The notes: generated from the sequence alone by a model not told the origin. Shown: positions 1-12,100, numbered from the stretch's first letter. The stretch is DNA of 64,000 nt from Ustilago trichophora (GCA_900323505.1 OOIN01000024.1:496001-560000), one strand, 5' to 3'. Numbers and translations: made by a program.

Positions 1-2310
1 GGCAGAAGAAGGTGCGCTCTGTGGCTGTGGAGAGGTGCGGCGCGAGTTGGCCGCCGAAGCGCGTCCTCGTTTCTCATCATAACGAGAACGTTTTTTGATC
101 ACATCGGCACGCATCGTCACTGGTCGATGCTCGTTGTGCAGCTTGAGATACAGACCACAGGCATTGCAGACCGTGTGTCCCGCATCGTCTTTCCTCCACA
201 ATGGCGTGGTGTAAGTTCCGCAGTTGAAGCACGACATCATGTCCTCGGCACCAGGCGAACCTGGACGCGATGGCGATCCCGCTCTCGAGCCGGGTGCAGA
301 TGCACCACCGGGTGTAGCCGAGGGCGTGATATGGCCGGAATGCGAGTGGCTGTGGTGGTTCTTGAGACTCTTGGGACGGGGCGTCTTGTGAAGTTTGAGA
401 TAAAGACCGCATGCGTTGCAGAGAAGCAGATCGTTGGGATCACGTCGCCAGAGTGGTGTAGATGTAGCACCACAGTTGGTGCACTGTGCCTGTGTGGGGT
501 GACCGCTGCCAGAGGCAAACGAGACGCTCGGGGTGCTGCTTCCTGCGGGTAGTCCCTCTGGCTTCTTATTGAGATCAGGGTTGATGGCGGTGAACGCAAT
601 CGAGCCGGCGATGCTTCTGCGACCACGGCCCTTGGGTTTGGGCAATCCATCGGCACCGGTCAGCGATCCATCGGTGGAATGTCGCTTGACGGCAGCTTTT
701 GAGGCACCTACGCTGGTGCTGGGGCCTGGACTCGAGCCAGAGCGGCCAATGTTGGCCAGCGCAGGTCTCAATGTAGGCGAAGACGGCGCCGAGAGCGAAT
801 CAACGGGACGATCGGCACCCTGGAAAGGTCCAGCTTCAGGTGCTAGCAATGGCGTGGTGGGCACGGATACCGAAGTTCCACGAGCGCCAAACGGCGGAGG
901 CTGCATGACTCCAGCCTGAATCGTCGATACTGACGTATCAATGTGCAAACTGTTGATCGAGTTTTGCGCATTTGCAATGCTTCCGTATCCCGACAACGGC
1001 AGGTGAGCCCCTTCCGGCAAGCTTTGTGACAATCCCTGATTGACGCCAAAGAGCGAAGTTGCAGAGTTGAGCCAGTCTGGCTGTGCGTCGCCATTGGAGC
1101 TGGTAACATTTGCACTCCAGTTGCTGCCCACACTTCCATCTGGGGAAGGCTCTTTGGATTCGGGTCGAGAGCTGTTCTGAATGTGTGTTCGCTGCGTCTG
1201 CTCCGTGAGCTTGCGAATGTTTCGGAGCTCTTCGGCCTTTTTGCGTGCTAGTTCGGAGGCGACCTTTTGAGGCTGTGGATCTGTCTTTTTTCTTCGGATT
1301 TGCTTGAGCTTTGCTGGGCCCACTTGTTGTCGAATGGGGCCGGTGGAACTGGAAGCCCGGGGTGCTGACATGTCTGCCAAAGTTTGGTCGAAGGGAGCGT
1401 TGAAGTTGGGAAGGTCGCTGACAGGAAGACCAAAGTCGGCCAAATCCATCTGAACATCTTCCATGTTGCCCAATCCGGCGAGCAGACTATCCAGCGGAGC
1501 ATTGAGATCAATATGGTGGTTGAGCAAAAGATCGCGCTCTGCCGCTTCGATATCTTCCAACCTGTATCCGCCCGAAGCGTTAGTCATATCTCCGAGCCCA
1601 GCACTGGCCATGATCTGGTCAAAAGTTGCGCCTGTGTCGACCATGGTGGTGTCGATGTGCGAGTCTGCGCTGAGCTCCATGGCGTCGTTTCGTGTGTCGT
1701 TGGTGTTGGAAGCCTGTGGTGAGAGGTTGAGGGGGAACTTGTTTGTGGTGCCGACTGGACCGTTTTGACGTTGTGTCTGGGCATACTCTTTGGATGCGTC
1801 CTTGTTACCCACGGTGGTCTGCTTAAAGTTGACAGTGGGATCAAGGGCAAACGTGTATTGCATATCCTTCATGCTCTGCTTTCCTCCTGCTCCTGCTCCT
1901 GCTCCTGCTCCTCCGTTGCGGAACTTGCCTTGAAGCCTTGCTACTGCGAGAGCACGCAACTTCTGTCGCTCTACCGCCTTCTTGCGGAGAGCCTCGCCCG
2001 AGTCGGTTTTGCGAAAAGGGGGAGCAGTGAGTTCTCCAATAGCGCGACCTTTGTCACGATCAAGCTTTTCACCAGTGCTTTTGGAGAGCTTCTTGAAATC
2101 TCTCCTGCTCTTAAGATCATCGTTCTCAACCATGAGATCGTGAAGATACCACAACCTCCAACTAAGGTTTTCGAGACGCTGGCCTTGCTCGAGATGGGCG
2201 GCGACTTTGGTGCAGACTCTCCAGGTACGCAGGAGCGAGTCTTCATCGTGAAGGTTGGAAAAGGGGCTGAAGGACTTGTTGCCTTTGACTTTGAGGAGGA
2301 GTGGAGCCAT
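1..2310 (-). CDS. Two-finger GATA transcription factor (partial, C-terminal end missing)
   Basis: The reading frame is open from an ATG at 2310 to the window edge (770 residues, no stop), with an in-frame stop at 2332-2334 just upstream. Residues about 25-60 carry an AreA/Gln3-type N-terminal motif (RLENLSWRLWYLHDLM at 45-60, resembling the DUF1752 block). Two class IV zinc fingers of form C-x2-C-x17-C-x2-C follow: C610/C613/C631/C634 and C694/C697/C715/C718, both with the TPLWR and CNACGLYLKLH cores. The second is followed by a basic tail (ADVIKKRSRYDEKR). The Ser/Pro-rich middle has a short Gly-Ala repeat encoded near 1886-1914. GATA factors with the DUF1752 block regulate nitrogen use in fungi, but those usually have a single finger, while two-finger fungal factors are typically siderophore repressors. 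Pathway is therefore uncertain; DNA binding to GATA sites is well supported. Confidence 0.9.
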   Translation of the reverse strand, partial: MAPLLLKVKGNKSFSPFSNLHDEDSLLRTWRVCTKVAAHLEQGQRLENLSWRLWYLHDLMVENDDLKSRRDFKKLSKSTGEKLDRDKGRAIGELTAPPFRKTDSGEALRKKAVERQKLRALAVARLQGKFRNGGAGAGAGAGGKQSMKDMQYTFALDPTVNFKQTTVGNKDASKEYAQTQRQNGPVGTTNKFPLNLSPQASNTNDTRNDAMELSADSHIDTTMVDTGATFDQIMASAGLGDMTNASGGYRLEDIEAAERDLLLNHHIDLNAPLDSLLAGLGNMEDVQMDLADFGLPVSDLPNFNAPFDQTLADMSAPRASSSTGPIRQQVGPAKLKQIRRKKTDPQPQKVASELARKKAEELRNIRKLTEQTQRTHIQNSSRPESKEPSPDGSVGSNWSANVTSSNGDAQPDWLNSATSLFGVNQGLSQSLPEGAHLPLSGYGSIANAQNSINSLHIDTSVSTIQAGVMQPPPFGARGTSVSVPTTPLLAPEAGPFQGADRPVDSLSAPSSPTLRPALANIGRSGSSPGPSTSVGASKAAVKRHSTDGSLTGADGLPKPKGRGRRSIAGSIAFTAINPDLNKKPEGLPAGSSTPSVSFASGSGHPTQAQCTNCGATSTPLWRRDPNDLLLCNACGLYLKLHKTPRPKSLKNHHSHSHSGHITPSATPGGASAPGSRAGSPSRPGSPGAEDMMSCFNCGTYTTPLWRKDDAGHTVCNACGLYLKLHNEHRPVTMRADVIKKRSRYDEKRGRASAANSRRTSPQPQSAPSSA

Positions 2311-4368
2311 GATTGGAATGTGTGGACACCGTCAGACTTGGCTTGTCTGGGACGGTGATCACGAATGGTGAAGAGGTTGTATTGCTGCGGTGATGACGAG
2401 ACTGGAGCAAATATAGCCGGCCAGTCGAATGCCGAAGTTGGGCGAGAATTGAATGTCTGTTTCGGACAAATCTGTCAAAGAGCCGTGATGGAGGGTGGGT
2501 GGTGATCAGAAGCTTGGCTGAGTCGAGTGATGGCAACTATTGACGGAGAGCGACTGTGTGATACTGAGCTGCTACTGACTGAGCCGTTGACAAGTGCCGA
2601 TGAGACGGAAGCTGATCCCTATGAGAGAGAGAGTGTGTGTATGATAGTGAGTTTAGAGAAGCACTCGTAGCAATCGAATGTAGCGACGAAAAGTGGACAG
2701 AATCGAAATCGCCCTTGCTTTGCAGCAAAAGTTGAGCGATGAGGGAGGAGGCGAGGAGAGCAAAAGTCTATTTCTTGTTTCAACGTTGTTTGGCTGGTGA
2801 GGGGAGGCCGCGGGAAGACGGCGGCACTCTTTTGAACATCCAGTCTGCGATGGTCGTCTTTATTTTTGTTTTTTTGGCAACGTTGTCCTTGTAGTAAAAC
2901 GGAGGGAGGCGAGTGTTGCGCTCTACAACCGCAGTAGTAGTGGTTGTCGTCAGTGGTCGCGAGGATGCTTTTGGGTTGATAGATGAATATTGACGCTGAT
3001 GAGTTTTGTTTGGTGGCCGATCAGCAGTGAGGCATGAAGGGTGGGAATGATGGTGGTGGAGATGATGGTGGTGGTGGACTTTGGTGTATGCAGGCCAGGG
3101 AGCTACAGTTGCTCTCAAGTCAATTGTGCCGTCACGAGAGCACCAGAGAGACAGAGAGAGACAGAGAGACAGTGCCAGAGAGGGCGGAAAAAAAAAAAAG
3201 TCGGCAGCCGGATTGCCTTTGGGTTGTCTGCAGCAATAACGCAGAACAAGAAAAACAAAAAGAAAAATTGGGTGTGTCGCCGTGGGGGCGGGCGGTGAGC
3301 CAAACGCGAAAAACGGTCGACACAAAGTGGCAAGCAGTTCAAGAGAAAAGAGGGCGAAAATCGAGCAAGAAGAGCCAGATGCAAACGACCCTGAGACGAG
3401 AAGCATCAAGAGCCGAGAACAAGAGCTGTCCAGTGTACAAGAATGCAGAACCACGAGCGCTCTCGAACGTTGGGCGGAGTACAAGTGCGAGGGAGCACGT
3501 AAAACAAAATAAAAATAAAATAAAAAAAAGACACCATCGCATGGAATTCTTACAGAGTTCGACCGCACACTTTGCCGTCCCTCCGACACTTTGACGCTCC
3601 AACAGACAGGCCAGACCCGACCACTCCTACCATACAACATACTTGCACTGTATATACATTCTAACTGTATGCATCTCAATTGAGATTGCAAACAATCATG
3701 ACCATTCATATTCTGTCTAGACTAGGCTTTGTTAAACTTGCTTGTCGCTCGCCACGTCCACTGCACAAGTCAATGCAATAGCAAGACGACCCTGGGGACC
3801 TGCAGTATGTACAACATACAGTACTCTGTACAGTACAATGCGCGCACCTTGAATCAAAAGCAAAATCAAATCCCATGTCTTAAGCGAGTTTTTCCGCCAT
3901 TTCGCCATCTCTCCTTCTCTGCTCGGTTTTGGTGAAGAAGGGTGCGCGATTATGTTGGTTGCCGAACCCCAGAAAATTTGTTGTGCAGTACGAGGTCGAA
4001 CAAAAAAACATCAAAAAACAAAATCAATTTCTTCCTTTCTTGGGGTAAAGCACAAACCCACCCACCCCCTCTCTCTCTCTGTTTCTCTCACTCACACAAT
4101 CGCAAACAGTACCGTTATGATCATGGTCCTCAGCATTGCGTACGCAGAGGAGAAAACCGAAAAGAAAAAATGAAAAAACGTGATCATTCTATGACGAGGA
4201 GAAGAGTTGATCTTACACCACAAGAAATGGCTCAGACCGAAGCCGGACCGAGATGTCTCCACCATCAATTTCCTCTATAGTACTGACCAAGTGTCCGCCA
4301 CATGTTAACATGACATTCTTCTCGAGTTTCATTGCATTGCATTTCTTTACCCCACGTCGACATTTGGA
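2311..4368. other. Intergenic, upstream of the GATA factor and downstream of TRS85
   Basis: No convincing gene. The tract holds purine-rich imperfect GA/GACA repeats near 3141-3172, an A run near 3189, a CT-rich run near 4070-4100, and one copy of the CTGTACAG palindrome at 3826-3833 next to other GTAC-rich sequence. Open frames here (for example a 309-codon one at 2780-3709 on the minus strand) are built from repeats and have no recognisable domain; part of it is probably the 5' leader and promoter of the GATA gene. Confidence 0.6.
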
Positions 4369-7300
4369 TCAATGTTGCTCCACAAATCGTCCAACCAGCA
4401 CCCCTTCCTCCTTCTCATCATCGGGCAGACACCACTTTGTGACAACCTCAAATCCAACCCCTTTACTATCATCATCATCATCATCAGCCTTCAGCCTTGT
4501 CGCTGTCAGCTGGCTACATCCTCCAGCCTCCAGTGTACATCTTAGCGTTTTGCGTCCGGTCCAGTTGGCTCCGTCTCCTAGCTGAATTTCCACATGTGCT
4601 GTGTAGCGATCGGAAAAGTTGCGTACTACAAAAGTGTACCTCTTCTTCTTTGCAATCTCTTTTTCTTCTTCTTGTCCTGCGACTCGTTCGACATATACCA
4701 CCGTAGGACATTGATCCAGAGCAAGCCGGCTTAGGAGGATATTTTGCAGCAGACTGGCTTTCTCCTTTATCGTTTCTGCGTAAAGGCTTCGAATCTGACC
4801 TGTCTTAGAAGCAGAGCAAGACGACGACACGTGCGGATGGGTGATAGCTCGAATTTGACTACGACAAGGACCTGGCTGTAGGCCGTACACCTGTGTCTGG
4901 CCTGTTCGGTTGGGCTGGCCGGCGGATAAGATGGTATAGTGCGCCAAAAGGTCAAAATCGCGTGCATCCCACAGGGTGAAGCTAGCACTCCGATCGCGGG
5001 CCGAGAGCGTCGGGAATGCCAATGAGAGCATCCTCAAACGCCAAATCTTACGTGCTTCTCGATGGAGCGATAGCAACATTGATCTTGTTTCGATCGATGA
5101 TGACGACGAGCAAGATGCCAAGACCTGGCTCGAAAATTCCAAGTGCACATCAACTGGTCGAGGTCGACGAACATCGCGACTCAGAAGAAGATCTTGTAGC
5201 TTTGTCGCCGTGTACTCCGACTCCTCGTCCGCTTTTGCGTCGATGGGTACAGCTTCGATCCGTAAACGACCTCTCCAAGTCTGCAAGGGAGCAATGACCA
5301 CCGATGCCATCTCATCTTTGCCATCATCCGAGACAATCCGCCAAAGTGGACTCAAGACCGACAAAGCGTCCAGCCGAACTTCATCCCGACTCAACTGGTT
5401 TCTCGCTTCCACCATCACGTCGTGTACGCATGCTGTGATTCTGGCTGGCTTGGTAGCAACGCTGATTTGTACAGCTGGCGAGACCTGGGTGCAAAGGGCG
5501 AGTCGGGAGAGGTATGTCTCGCCGTCCGAGGACGAGAATGAAAGTAGCCAAGCGAGGCTTACATCTCCTGTGCGGATTGGGCGGATGATGAGTGTTGTTT
5601 CCACTTCCTGTCCCGATTGGAGCTCAGTGTGGCCTTCTTGATCCAAGATGCTTTGAGGAACGACTGGCCCGAGATGGTTCGGCATGGTGTGCTGTTCACC
5701 GCTGACATTGGGCGTTGTGCTGTCAGTGTCAAAGATCGCCACTTCTGGCTGATTGCACAGCGCACGCAAGTCGTCGATCGGCGCGCTGCCTTCGTTCTTC
5801 AGCAGCACCTGGAGCCGCACCTGTTCGCCCAGGAACACTTGCTGTGGCGATTCGACGATCCTTGCCGTGAGCGTAGGTCGAGGACCATGCACCGAAACAG
5901 CCAAGCTGAGATCAGGTCCGTATGCAACAGAAGTACGCTGTTCTTTGTTCCCGTTGAGTCGGTTTCCTTTCTTTTCGAGCTGCTGGACTAGGTGAATCGT
6001 CTCAGCCAGTCGGAAAGTTACGCTGGCTACGCGCAGGCTCTTGCACTCCTTTCTGACGCGCATAGCCACTCGGACTCTGCGGTGCTGGAAGGGGCCAAGA
6101 GTATGCTTGCCAGCATCGTCCGAGTCAAATTCGTTCGCGCTGAGTTGCTCGGTAGGTTCGGTGTCGTTCGCTTTGAGACTATTGATCTTGAGCACCGGAC
6201 GAATGGTGTCAATGGTAAGATCAACTCCGAGCGGGTTACGCACCTCGATGTCGAGCCAGAAAGTTTGATTAATCGGTACCTGTCTAGCCTGGGTAGATGT
6301 CTGACTGGTCGGACGCTTACGTCGCTTCTTGGACCCATCGAGCATCGTCCGTTCAGCCAGCCCGTTATCCACCAGATCCTGTTCCAGCTTCTCCCACACC
6401 GCATCGTCGATCGTGGAAGTGGCTGACGCACTCAACTCTGGAACAAATCTCAGCATTGCCCCTGCAGTGTCAAAGATCGGATAGGGCAAAGCCAACGTCT
6501 TGGCTTTCCCATCTGTCGACGACTGGTCAGAGTACTTGTACGCCGTCTGAACGTCTTTCAAGAATCCCTCGTGCTCCACTGGCGAGTTGGCACTTGGACG
6601 GATCAATTTGACCAAGTGAGCCACAGCGGCATCCGAATCACCCTCGTTGTAGGCCTGCATGCCCAACTTGTGCTCGATGTGATTCTCGATCAGAGCCCAC
6701 CCTTTCTCTCGATACACGACGGCTGCTTGAGCATAGCATCGCAAGGAAAGAATCTTCTGCCCGCACGCCTGGTACTTGTGCGCAGCTGTTACAAGGTACA
6801 GCGCATACTTGCGCAGGGAAGGCCTAGGACGAAGTTGAAGACATGCCAATGCAGCCTGTTCCAGCAAGAGTGGGGCAAGCACTTCGTCCGACTTTTGCGA
6901 CATTCGCAACAGTCCAGCCGGCGCAGGTCGCAGGTAGCCCAGCATCCGGTATGCTTCATAGTAGAGCAGCGTGGCTCGAAGTGCATGATTCTCGTCTACT
7001 ACGGTGGTAGTGACACGAGCCGGTGATCGCAGCCCATACTCGTGACATGCTTGCGCCAAGTAACTATCGACGTCGATGGGCGGGCTGCGCGAGGTGTACA
7101 TGATCATCAGATGCGAAAGACCAAACATCTCTGTAGCACCTGCTGCGTATCGATAGGCCTTGTCTCCCGCAAAATCTTTGCGCCCGAGATCGTACATGGA
7201 TGCTGCGAGCTTGTAGTCGCGTATTGTGAAAGCAAAGTCGGCCAGACGTCGTGTTTGAGCTTCGATGGAGCTGTAGGGGTAGAACTCGTGCTGCGTATCA

Positions 7301-8508
7301 TAGCCACCTGAAGTAGCAAGGCCGCCTGGGGTGGAAGTCCCGTTCCCACTCTTATCGCCAGATCCGCCGACACTTGCGACACCGCCAAACAGCTTGCGTG
7401 AGGCGCCAAAGAGTCTATTCGTCAAACCTTTTCGGGAGTTGGCAAGATGATCGCCCATATGCTGCACGTATCGTTCCATGAAGGGCACAATTGACTGAGC
7501 CGTGAGTTCACGAATGAAGCCCTTGATTCGCTTCACATCCTCCTCGTCCAGCATCGCAGCCACGTTCGAAGTCATGGGGTCAGGTGTCGGACTTGTCAAT
7601 CCAGGTGAAGTCGGCAGACTTGGCAGATAAGGTGTCCAAAGCGAGGACAATTCGGCCGGCACAACAACACGGTCATCAGAAGCACTGTTGATAGCCAAAA
7701 GACAGCAATGAAGGCCGTACGTCTTTTTGATCTGTTCCAAGATCTCTTTTGAGCTGACGAGGTCTGATCCTGATGTACGTACGTCGTGGATGAGGACATA
7801 GTACTTGAGCGTATCTGGATTGAGATAGGGATGCGCCGGAAAGGGCGAAGACTGCGTTGTAGTTTCGTAGAGCTTGGCAAAGTCGTTCATCGGGTCGGGC
7901 GAGGCAGACGAGACGGCCAAGAGGACTGCAACAGGATGACCGAACGACTCATGCTTTGCGATGGTCCTCTGACCAAACACGAGCTGCTGAACCGCTGCGA
8001 ACCAGGGAGCGGTCTCTTCGACAGAGCCACGTTGCAACTTTGCCAGAGCATCGTCCCAAACCTCATTGCTATCATCGCCTGCCTCTTCCTCTTCATCCTT
8101 CTTCTCCTTGGTCGTAGAGGTCTTGGCTGTGGAGACTGGTCTTGGAACCTGAGCATCCCATTTTTTGATGTTGGTAGCGATAAGGTGGTTGACTCGATCC
8201 AAAAGCTCCTCGTTGGATCTAGCCACCGCTGAAGGTCTGGGAAGCGGATGCGAGTGAGGCGAACTGATAGCGCTAGCAGCTTCCGGATTGAAGAGCGAGT
8301 AAGGATCAAAGCGAAGTGGGAAACGATCGCAGATCCGTGTTTCGAGCTGCGAAGTGCGTACAGAGAGACGCTCGACCGAGAACTCAAAAGGTCGCAAAAG
8401 GGTTGATAGATCTGGGATGCCGTTGAGCTGGACGACGCGGTCGACGTCTGGGCTGGAGAGGACGGCTACACGCGGCGACAAGGCCGCATGAATGCGTAGA
8501 TCGCTCAT
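4369..8508 (-). CDS. TRS85: TRAPPIII subunit Trs85 / TRAPPC8
   Basis: Single exon, 1379 residues. The N-terminus (VLSSPDVDRVVQLNGIPDLS, then LLRPF) and the block around residues 400-450 (FYPYSSIEAQTRRLADFAF, followed by DYKLAASMYDLGRKDF and an AYRYAAGATEMFGLSHLM segment) match the Trs85/TRAPPC8 family. TRAPPIII is a Rab1/Ypt1 guanine-nucleotide exchange complex; Trs85 is its specific subunit and directs it to autophagy and early secretory membranes. A helical repeat-like middle (about 450-700) and a beta-rich C-terminal half agree with the long metazoan-type form rather than the shorter budding-yeast protein. Acidic and Ser/Thr-rich insertions occur at about residues 125-150. The ATG at 8508 is chosen because family similarity begins within the first 20 residues. 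Confidence 0.9.
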   Translation of the reverse strand: MSDLRIHAALSPRVAVLSSPDVDRVVQLNGIPDLSTLLRPFEFSVERLSVRTSQLETRICDRFPLRFDPYSLFNPEAASAISSPHSHPLPRPSAVARSNEELLDRVNHLIATNIKKWDAQVPRPVSTAKTSTTKEKKDEEEEAGDDSNEVWDDALAKLQRGSVEETAPWFAAVQQLVFGQRTIAKHESFGHPVAVLLAVSSASPDPMNDFAKLYETTTQSSPFPAHPYLNPDTLKYYVLIHDVRTSGSDLVSSKEILEQIKKTYGLHCCLLAINSASDDRVVVPAELSSLWTPYLPSLPTSPGLTSPTPDPMTSNVAAMLDEEDVKRIKGFIRELTAQSIVPFMERYVQHMGDHLANSRKGLTNRLFGASRKLFGGVASVGGSGDKSGNGTSTPGGLATSGGYDTQHEFYPYSSIEAQTRRLADFAFTIRDYKLAASMYDLGRKDFAGDKAYRYAAGATEMFGLSHLMIMYTSRSPPIDVDSYLAQACHEYGLRSPARVTTTVVDENHALRATLLYYEAYRMLGYLRPAPAGLLRMSQKSDEVLAPLLLEQAALACLQLRPRPSLRKYALYLVTAAHKYQACGQKILSLRCYAQAAVVYREKGWALIENHIEHKLGMQAYNEGDSDAAVAHLVKLIRPSANSPVEHEGFLKDVQTAYKYSDQSSTDGKAKTLALPYPIFDTAGAMLRFVPELSASATSTIDDAVWEKLEQDLVDNGLAERTMLDGSKKRRKRPTSQTSTQARQVPINQTFWLDIEVRNPLGVDLTIDTIRPVLKINSLKANDTEPTEQLSANEFDSDDAGKHTLGPFQHRRVRVAMRVRKECKSLRVASVTFRLAETIHLVQQLEKKGNRLNGNKEQRTSVAYGPDLSLAVSVHGPRPTLTARIVESPQQVFLGEQVRLQVLLKNEGSAPIDDLRALCNQPEVAIFDTDSTTPNVSGEQHTMPNHLGPVVPQSILDQEGHTELQSGQEVETTLIIRPIRTGDVSLAWLLSFSSSDGETYLSRLALCTQVSPAVQISVATKPARITACVHDVMVEARNQLSRDEVRLDALSVLSPLWRIVSDDGKDEMASVVIAPLQTWRGRLRIEAVPIDAKADEESEYTATKLQDLLLSRDVRRPRPVDVHLEFSSQVLASCSSSSSIETRSMLLSLHREARKIWRLRMLSLAFPTLSARDRSASFTLWDARDFDLLAHYTILSAGQPNRTGQTQVYGLQPGPCRSQIRAITHPHVSSSCSASKTGQIRSLYAETIKEKASLLQNILLSRLALDQCPTVVYVERVAGQEEEKEIAKKKRYTFVVRNFSDRYTAHVEIQLGDGANWTGRKTLRCTLEAGGCSQLTATRLKADDDDDDSKGVGFEVVTKWCLPDDEKEEGVLVGRFVEQH

Positions 8509-9106
8509 GTGTCGGCAGCCAGTGCGCTATGCAGAGAAAGCTGATCCTGGCTTGGGTCGGGCTGAGATGGTCGGACGGGAATTGCCGAGCTCTACCGCGA
8601 CATGGCAACAGCGGCAAAAGGGCGCCGAGTATGCTTCTTGGGACCGATTCTCGAAGCAGCACGTTGCTCGGCGCGATTCGAGGGCTGCCAAACTTGTGAT
8701 CCAAGGAGGTAGTGAAGATAGTGCAATTAGACCGGTGCTAACTAGGTAAAACGCATAGTCGTGAAGGAAGAGAGGCCAAGAGTTGGACCAAGATGATTCT
8801 GTCGCTATTAGGGTCTCTCTCTCCACTTTGTGTATTCTCGCAACTTCAAAATTCCGGCTTGCAAATTGCGCGCTGTGAACCGTGCACACACATTTCACTC
8901 CCATCATTATCACGGGCACAAGTTGACGAAAGCAACCTATGGATACTCTTTGCGTTTATGGAAACGAGTATGAGTACTACATCTTTCACATTTCAACTCA
9001 CATACTTATCTCGAACACAAGCACACAATTCTTTAGACGGCCTTTTGGATGATCCTAGCTTGCAGAAAAAAGCGAATGGCATGCTGGGGTAAATGTGCGA
9101 ACCTGT
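8509..9106. other. Intergenic, TRS85 upstream / mannosidase downstream
   Basis: About 600 bp between two minus-strand genes. I see no gene, RNA or repeat of note; it should hold the TRS85 promoter and the mannosidase 3' end. Confidence 0.6.
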
Positions 9107-12100
9107 TTAGCGGATGCCCTTTGACCTCAATCTGGCCATATGCATTGCCTGTTCTTGAGCTTTTCTCTCCGCCACCTCATCATCCATCGACTGCCTTGCT
9201 TCCATTGAGCGCAGTAATTCTGCTGCCGAATCTGCGTTCAGCGTCTCATAGTTGGCTTCGAGTTGCTTAATCACCGCTTCTTGTGAAGCTTCATCGGTGG
9301 TTTCGTCAAATTCGACTTCGAGGGATCCATCGGCTGCTTCGTATACTGATGTACCGGCGACCGAGGCGAGGAGCAAGTCGTCCCTGTGACCAGAGGTGTG
9401 AGAGTTGACGTATCGCAGAGCTTCTTCGGCTTCTGCGATTGATGCGGCGGCGGCTTCTTCGCTGGTGGCAGCGGCGGATGATGTGGCGCGTTCGGCTCGC
9501 TCGACAAGACTGCGAAGCTTGTTCTTGAGCGCATCTCCACCCAAGCCGTTGATCAGGTCGCGGATCTTGTGTGCCGAATTCTTGGATTGCCACTGCGTCC
9601 ATAGCATCTGCTTTTGGTTGTTGGTCAGTCCTCCCACTTGACCTCGCTCTCCGCCCGAGTAGCTTCCTGAAGTAGGGGAGGGCAGATGCGAGTCTTCTGA
9701 AGCATTCGCATCCCAGAATTTCTTGCTGCCGTGTCCCGCCCGGCCCCACTTGCCGTTTTTGGGTGCCAAGAGAGGATGGGCCTCGGTAGTAAAAACATAC
9801 TCGTCGAGCGAGATGAGCTCTGGTGGTGAGAAGAGCAGATAATAGTACTTGAACGTCTCTGCAAACGTGAAACTCTCCATGCTGTCCATCCAGTCGGCTG
9901 GCGATCGATTGACGTCGTAGATGGCGCTGAAGCCAGCTTCTGTCATGCAGTGGGTGACCCACGACGCAAACATCTGCCATCCGCGCTCCTGCCAAGCTGG
10001 ATCACCCGTAATCCTCCACATGTAGAATACGGATTCGATGGTCTCGGGTCGGTTGAGGTAGCTGGTGTGCACGCTGCGAACACCGACAATGGGACTGCCG
10101 CGTGGCTTGCCTCGTCGAGAAGTACCGTCTGGGAGGCTGATCATATCGAAGCGGTCGTCATCGTCACTGGTGTAAAAGATGAGGTTCTCTGGGCCGATAC
10201 CAGTGGTAGAGCTGTTGTATGCCCACCAGCAAGTGCCAGTGATGCCCTTGGCCAGCTCGATGTCATCAGCCCGTTCTGCCATCATGCGCGATCCCAGGCC
10301 CATCATACCTCCGCTGAAGCAGGCAAGATGTTCCAACTTGGCGATGTATCTCGAATTGGAAAGTTCGCCGATGGTCAGCAGATTGACGCCTGGTACGGTG
10401 TCGATGCGGGAGATGAGCAACTTCTTAGCTCCTTCGATGGCATCCGAGTACATGCGGCTGTACTGAGAGAGGCGACCGCCGAGCAGCTGATGCTCCTTGA
10501 TAAGATACTCGTAGTACGAGTCGGCCATGCCTCCAAATGAGATGGTGCCGTACGAGATGTTACGCTCGGGATACACCATGGTAGGGAAGAGGGTTTCGAT
10601 GCGACCCGCAGCGGTCATGTTGTGATCGAGCCAGTCGGTGGTGCGCTGAACGCGGTCAAAGTAGGTCCGGTTGCCGGTGACTTGCCAAAGACGTGTAAAC
10701 TCGAGGAGCAAACTGCCAGCTTCGGCAAGAATGACGCTTCCTGAGGTTACGGGGTGCGGCGCCGAGTGATTCGCCGACGTCTCGAGCTTGATCCTTCCGA
10801 CCGGCACGCCAGTGACGGTGTCGAAGGCAGGAAGAATAAGCTGTGCCAGCTCTTCGGCACGGTCACGCATGAGGACATCACCACTGAGGTCGTATGCCGA
10901 GACGAAGCCGCCTAGATAACGGATGGCAGTCTCAAAGACCGGAATGCGTCCATCTGCAGTCCCATATGCGCTGCGACCACCTCCAATTAGACGAAAGTCA
11001 ATGTCGCGAACGTGCTGCCTTGCTAAATCGTACTCCTTGGGCAAATCCATGACGAGCAAGGTGTCGAGGGCGTCGACAATGCTAGCACCCCAACCGTTGA
11101 AGGGGTCCTCTGCAGATTTTGAGACGGGCCTGAGCTCGTCATGACCCCAAGCATATTTTTTGTAACCCTCCCAAGCGTGGATGAATGCATTGCGGACCAT
11201 CTTTTGACGATGAGCAATCAGCTCGTCGCGTGCTGGGTCGTTGCGGTGACCCGAATGACGAGATGGGTCTTCAAAGGCATACTGCACCTTTGGAAGAGCC
11301 TTTGCTGGTTGGGAGAGTTCGGCGACGGGCGCCTTCCATCCGTTCCAAGGAGCTTTTCGCCAGTCGGCTTCCTGAGGTTGTGTCTCGGGGTGATCGGCGT
11401 CACTCGCCTCGGTCTTGGAACGCTCTGTCCAGGTGCGTGTGGTCCAGATCTCTGGAGTGAGGGCAGGTGCTTGATGCGGCCAAGGAGGTGGTTGATGGAC
11501 AGGGTCTCGGCTCAAGATGGATTCAAGGTAGGTAGGCAACTCGCCACGGTGCGGGTTGTTGTCCTTGTAGAGCGAAGCTTGGGAGACGGGTCTGCCTTGG
11601 AAGGTGGTGTCGGTCAACACGGGAGGGAAAGAGTTAGGACCGAGCTCTCGTTGCTTGTCGGATACAGGCAGCTGAGCTTCAGAGTTGGTCGAGGATGGGT
11701 ACCATGATTCGGGCGACTCGGCGGAGGGTTGAAACCATTTTGGCGGTTTAAGGGCGGGCCAGCCGTCTGACTTGAATTTTTTGACAGGTTCCATGTCCAT
11801 CACGATGGGACCAATCATGAGAATCTGGACCGAGACGATGAGAGCTACAAGCAAAAAGATGATAAACTTTTTATGCTTTGCGATCCAGGATATGAGATAG
11901 GACGAGGTAGGTGGCCCTGCCTGCCGCGAACTGAGGGGCAGGTAGGAGGCGGTGGGAGTGCTGCCGAACATGCTATCGTGCTTATGGGGGGAATGAGTCG
12001 GAGACTTGGTATCTGGGTGTGGAGTGGTGTTGGTATCAACCGCGTTCGAGTCAGAATTGCTGCGCTGTGTTGCGGTCTTACGCTGACGAAGCGCCGAAGA

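Noticed and set aside
2780..3709. 309-codon minus-strand frame
   Set aside because: Built from GA/CT and CAT/CCA repeats, low complexity, no domain.
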